Below, piece after piece: positions 60,818 through 64,000 of a DNA stretch of 64,000 nucleotides. The notes under the pieces are model-generated. The model saw nothing but the letters and a program-made list of their open reading frames with translations, made no database searches and was not told the DNA's origin. Source of the stretch: Phoronis australis (Eukaryota > Phoronida > Phoronidae); contig NMRA01000033.1 in NCBI GenBank assembly GCA_002633005.1, forward strand, positions 1,014,611 to 1,078,610. The letters are read 5' to 3'. The translations under genes and the position numbers were made by a program. How positions within the stretch are numbered: position 1 is the stretch's first letter; every line of letters starts with the position of its first letter.

Positions 60818-61863
60818 GTAAGTAATTTTAAAACATTTGTTAAGTCGTTAACATCGAGTTTTCTATGATGGATATTTGTTCTTGAACACTGCGAGGCAAA
60901 TACTGAACCATCACGTGATCATATTCATCAATCTATGTATAAGACTGTCCAATTAAGTATTTCAAATTCATTCGGTGTGGTAGCAAAAGTAGATTTCAGC
61001 TATTGTGTTAAAAAATGAATTATCGTTGACAATTGAACATTTTGTTCATTTTAAACAAAAAAATTCTGGAAGCAGTAAGCCGTTCAGTAGCGCTAGGAAG
61101 ACGCTAAAAAGCAAGATTTCGTGAGATTACGTGAGATATTGCCGTGCATTTCAAAATAGAACACGTGATTTTGGTTAGACTTTAGCGTTACTGAACTCTA
61201 CTCAGGTGTTCATCAGAATCTTTGGCAGTCATTTATTCTGCATAAAGAACAAGTTTAAACAACTGCAACGAGATCCAACTGAAAAAGCATAACGAGGCAA
61301 AAATGAGTGAAATACCTACAGGTATGTGTAAGTATGCAATTTTTAGTAGAGCAGCCAGGCATTGATACAACGATTAGCGAATTGCTCAAATCGTATTTTG
61401 GTATGCGACGGAATTACATGTAATATTGCAGTCTTAAGAATACTCCGAATCTTCTTACATGTACAAGAACTACCAATGAAAATTTGATTATCTCATAAAG
61501 TACATTTTATGGTTTTTGGTGTTTCTCCAGGTAGTATTTGAGGACGTGATCGCTGAGCCCGAATCCGCCCACTCCATTGACTGCGTTTGGGTCAACGCCT
61601 ACAAATGTTTCACTGGCGGCAAGAAATGTTGCTACCTTACCCTCTCCACCATCTGTGGTCTACCGATGGCTCTGTGTTGGGGATGCGAATTCGCCTGCAT
61701 CACCTTCTGCTTCGTCTGGGATGCCGTGCCATGTTTCAAGTCTTGTGACCTCATCTGTGGGTGCTTGGTCAAATTCTACAACACCTGTATCGTTTGCTGC
61801 CTGGCACCACTGTTCGAAACGATCGGCCTCATGTTCTCCAAAATTGTCGTCAAGCAAGGATAG
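60746..61863 (+). CDS. Caveolin-family protein (two exons, 134 residues, Cys-rich)
   Basis: Exons 60746-60817 (24 codons, AAC|gtaagt) and 61531-61863 (after gtttctccag), phase 0. Residues 9-16 (VDLVNRDP) and 27-34 (FEDVIAEP) match the conserved N-terminal stretch and signature of caveolins. Residues 41-60 correspond to the scaffolding domain, GLPMALCWG (67-75) to the start of the membrane hairpin, AVPCFKS (89-95) to its middle, and APLFETIG (116-123) to the C-terminal domain. Caveolins insert in the inner leaflet, oligomerise, bind cholesterol and shape caveolae. Cys92, Cys102 and Cys114 align roughly with the three palmitoylated Cys of vertebrate caveolin-1. Oddities: 16 cysteines in all, and a length somewhat below the usual 150-180. 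The intron carries a MITE. The ORF's alternative TTG start in the intron is not the real start. Confidence 0.92.
61081..61196. mobile_element. gttcag-type MITE, copy 3, in the caveolin intron
   Basis: Left gttcagtagcgctagg, right tttagcgttactgaac, interior gagattacgtgagatattgc. Confidence 0.65.
61531..61863 (+). CDS. Caveolin exon 2
   Basis: Starts VVFEDVIAEPES after tttctccag and ends KIVVKQG-stop. It holds the whole scaffolding, hairpin and C-terminal region. Confidence 0.92.
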   Translation, partial: VVFEDVIAEPESAHSIDCVWVNAYKCFTGGKKCCYLTLSTICGLPMALCWGCEFACITFCFVWDAVPCFKSCDLICGCLVKFYNTCIVCCLAPLFETIGLMFSKIVVKQG

Positions 61864-62905
61864 ATGGCGCCACATGAAAAGGCGACCTGCGGTGTTAACG
61901 CAGCAAATCATTTCGTGTGGCATGGACATACTTTTCTGTGATGTTTAATTGCTATAATTTAGTGTCAAATATTATGTACAACACCAAAATGTGAGTAACG
62001 ATATTTTCGAAATGGAATAGAATGCAATTTTGCAGAAACGTTTGTGTTTTATTGCTTTTTGTCATTATAACTTGCTCTTTCATCAAAAATCAAGAAAGTT
62101 TAATTCTGTCTTATATATTGAACCATGTCAGTTTCGCAAACATCTCTTTTAATGCCAATTTGGCGGCATGGTGGTTGCAAAAATATTAAAATCACTGGAA
62201 AGTATCTCACTCAATTTATCCATAGAAGAAGTTCAACATAAACAGAGGCAAAAACATGCAAAGAAATGTAGGACCATTTTACACATTCATGCGCACACGC
62301 ACGCTTGTGAACAAACACACATCTCAAGACCAGTTGTCAAATTTAACACTAACCAATATCCAAAGAAATGAAAAGCCAAAGATGATTCTTTTATATTCAA
62401 AGTTTCCGTAATCAGCATACTCGGTAGCAGCCCTACGTTAAAAAACGCTCAAAAAGTGCGGTACATGTATGTCTATTCTGTATTTCCTAGCTAAGTATAG
62501 ATGACGCTGTATGTCAAGTGTTGTAACAGATTGTCACAACTACTCTAATAGTTCGTTATTAAGAATACACGTTTCCTGTCATAAGACCTCTTTGTTCCCT
62601 CTCTAATTGAACCCCAGGTACATAATATTTAACTTGAATGAAAACGCTACTGTAGATGTACATGTTTCCATAATGAAGACATTTTTCCACTTGAAATGAA
62701 CTACTGTGTTATCGTCTTCCTTAAAATGTTCCGATGAAGGAGTAACATTTCTGGGCCTTTGGTGCTAAGTATGATATTATCCAAACAAATGACTAAATTA
62801 ATCATAGTTGACTCGTTCGTGTAATTTACCAAAGAAAACATCTCTTTACGAGAGATTATTAAGTAAAAAGTGTTGTGTGATCTCAAAAATTACTTCTCAT
62901 TGTAT

Positions 62906-62970
62906 ACACATACACGCGCGCGCACACACACACACACGCGCGCGCACACACACGCACACGCACACACACA
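62906..62970. repeat. CA/CG alternating purine-pyrimidine microsatellite
   Basis: Alternating acacgcgcgcgcacacac tract, of the kind that can form left-handed DNA. Confidence 0.9.
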
Positions 62971-63226
62971 TACATTTAAAAAGAATGCCACCCGTTTTAA
63001 TTAGTTTTTTTACCGTCTTAATCGGTCCCTATCCCCATCACCTCGTACATGTATATACGGTCGATCTTGTACCTCGCTGAGAGGTGTCGCGTTAACCTGT
63101 GAGGAAGGCGAGAAACAACGCAGCGACGTCACTGTTCTTCTGCAGAGTCATGAGTGCCGCTATGGTGACATGTATCGTTACCGCTTAATTGCCCGAACTA
63201 AGAAGATGCGAGAAAAGCAACCTCCC

Positions 63227-63353
63227 GTTCAGTAACTCTAGGACCTCGCTAAAAAGCAAGTCTTCGCGGAATTACGTGAGATATTGCCGTGTATTTTGAA
63301 TGAGAACACGTAACTTAGGTTAGATTTTTGCTAGGTCCTAGCGTTACTGAACG
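63227..63353. mobile_element. gttcag-type MITE, copy 4
   Basis: Left gttcagtaactctaggacct, right ctaggtcctagcgttactga and acg. It is just upstream of the THAP-like exon. Confidence 0.65.
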
Positions 63354-63426
63354 CACGCCGGGTAGGCCTACTTTGTTTTTTCGATTTCCTCGAAACCCCG
63401 TAATTCTTCGGAAGTGGCTCACGTAG

Positions 63427-63587
63427 CCTACGGCAGTGAACAGTGAAAAGTGCGTAGTCTGTGGCCGGCATTTCGTAGTGATATCACTGATGAATGGAGC
63501 CGGGCTTACCAAACAGCTCATGCCAGGGAAGAAAAAGAGATTGAGGCTGAGGTTAGATGGTGTACCTAGTGTGTTTGCGTTCGGCAG
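63427..63587 (+). CDS. Exon resembling the C-terminal half of a THAP zinc finger (partial gene)
   Basis: Open from cacgtag to GGCAG|gtagga, phase 0 in and 2 out, 53 codons. It contains CVVCGRHF (the C-x2-H-F part of the C2CH finger) and, about 30 residues later, KKKRLRLRLDGVPSVFAF, matching the R-L-K-x-x-A-V-P-S/T-I/V-F box that closes THAP domains. THAP domains bind DNA and occur in transcription factors and P-element-type transposases. The first half (two Cys, Pro, Trp) was not found upstream, where a MITE copy sits at 63227-63353. The acceptor is weak; aacag at 63442 is an alternative. Downstream exons would be outside or undetected. Confidence 0.45.
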
Positions 63588-64000
63588 GTAGGAGGTAAAG
63601 AAACGCGGATCAGTTGTTGATCGGTTTTTGATTATGGAGTATTGTAAGCAAGTAGACCTACAGCTAATTCAAGGCACGAGAACATAATGTTTACATGATT
63701 ACTTGTTTGATGACACTCGTTAACCAAAAGTCATGGCTAGGGGCGAATCAGTCTGGTACATGTATGTGTTGTAGACTTACTATATGTTTGAGCCTGTTGT
63801 TTACTGTACAAGGCTACTTACGTGAAGCCTATAGATATCCAGTTCACAGTTACAATATGTTACGGCAGCAATGCGAGGACAGCGCCAGGCATTTTCACGA
63901 AAGAGGTCGCTCTAGTCGGCTGGCGACTGTAATACACGCTATTGTTGGCTTTCTTAGTAAACACGGCGACAGGCACTTACTGGGCATATTCTGTAAAATG
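63588..64000. other. Probable intron after the THAP-like exon
   Basis: I see no further exon or repeat in these 413 bases. Confidence 0.35.

Larger units (their letters stand above)
61864..63426. other. Intergenic region after caveolin
   Basis: No convincing poly(A) signal close to the caveolin stop; contains the CA/CG repeat and a MITE. The first half of the THAP domain was sought here and not found. Confidence 0.5.

Noticed and set aside
61577-61948. 123-codon + frame and 89-codon - frame over caveolin
   Set aside because: Out-of-frame shadows of caveolin exon 2.

Overview
This is animal nuclear DNA. Genes are split by introns with canonical GT/AG sites, about 60% A+T, with long non-coding stretches, dispersed short inverted-repeat elements (MITEs), microsatellites and one 359-base assembly gap. 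The gene families (secretin-type GPCRs, a caveolin, a THAP-type exon) and the very frequent palindromic word tacatgta suggest a marine invertebrate, possibly a deuterostome or lophotrochozoan. I cannot fix the phylum.

Layout. (1) 1-7.3 kb, + strand: the last three coding exons of a class B (secretin-family) GPCR whose upstream exons lie before the window. (2) 7.3-11.8 kb: intergenic. (3) 11.8-21.3 kb, - strand: a complete second class B GPCR in ten exons, with signal peptide, hormone-receptor domain, seven membrane helices and a Ser/Thr-rich tail. It converges tail to tail with the first. (4) 21.3-50.9 kb: a gene-poor stretch with a minisatellite, tandem repeats, a LINE remnant, a hammerhead-like motif, CTCF-like sites, isolated exon-like ORFs and a TATA-driven micro-ORF. 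(5) 50.9-55.0 kb, - strand: a three-exon gene for an unrecognised 644-residue coiled-coil protein. Its real start is 2.3 kb upstream of the first ATG of its main open frame. (6) 55.0-60.7 kb: intergenic, with repeats and the gap. (7) 60.7-61.9 kb, + strand: a two-exon caveolin, unusually rich in cysteine. (8) 63.4-63.6 kb, + strand: one exon resembling the C-terminal half of a THAP zinc finger, probably the start of a gene continuing past the window.

How the parts relate. The two receptors are membrane receptors for peptide hormones. Their convergent arrangement and shared TM7 sequence suggest an old local duplication. Caveolin is a membrane scaffold protein and is not otherwise linked to them. 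The accessory DNA is dominated by non-autonomous elements: a hAT-like MITE with 8-bp target duplications (two copies, one nested in another MITE), a family with gttcag ends (four copies), a cousin family with gttcc ends (three copies) and two large foldbacks inside receptor introns. I found no operon, CRISPR array, rRNA gene or intact transposase.
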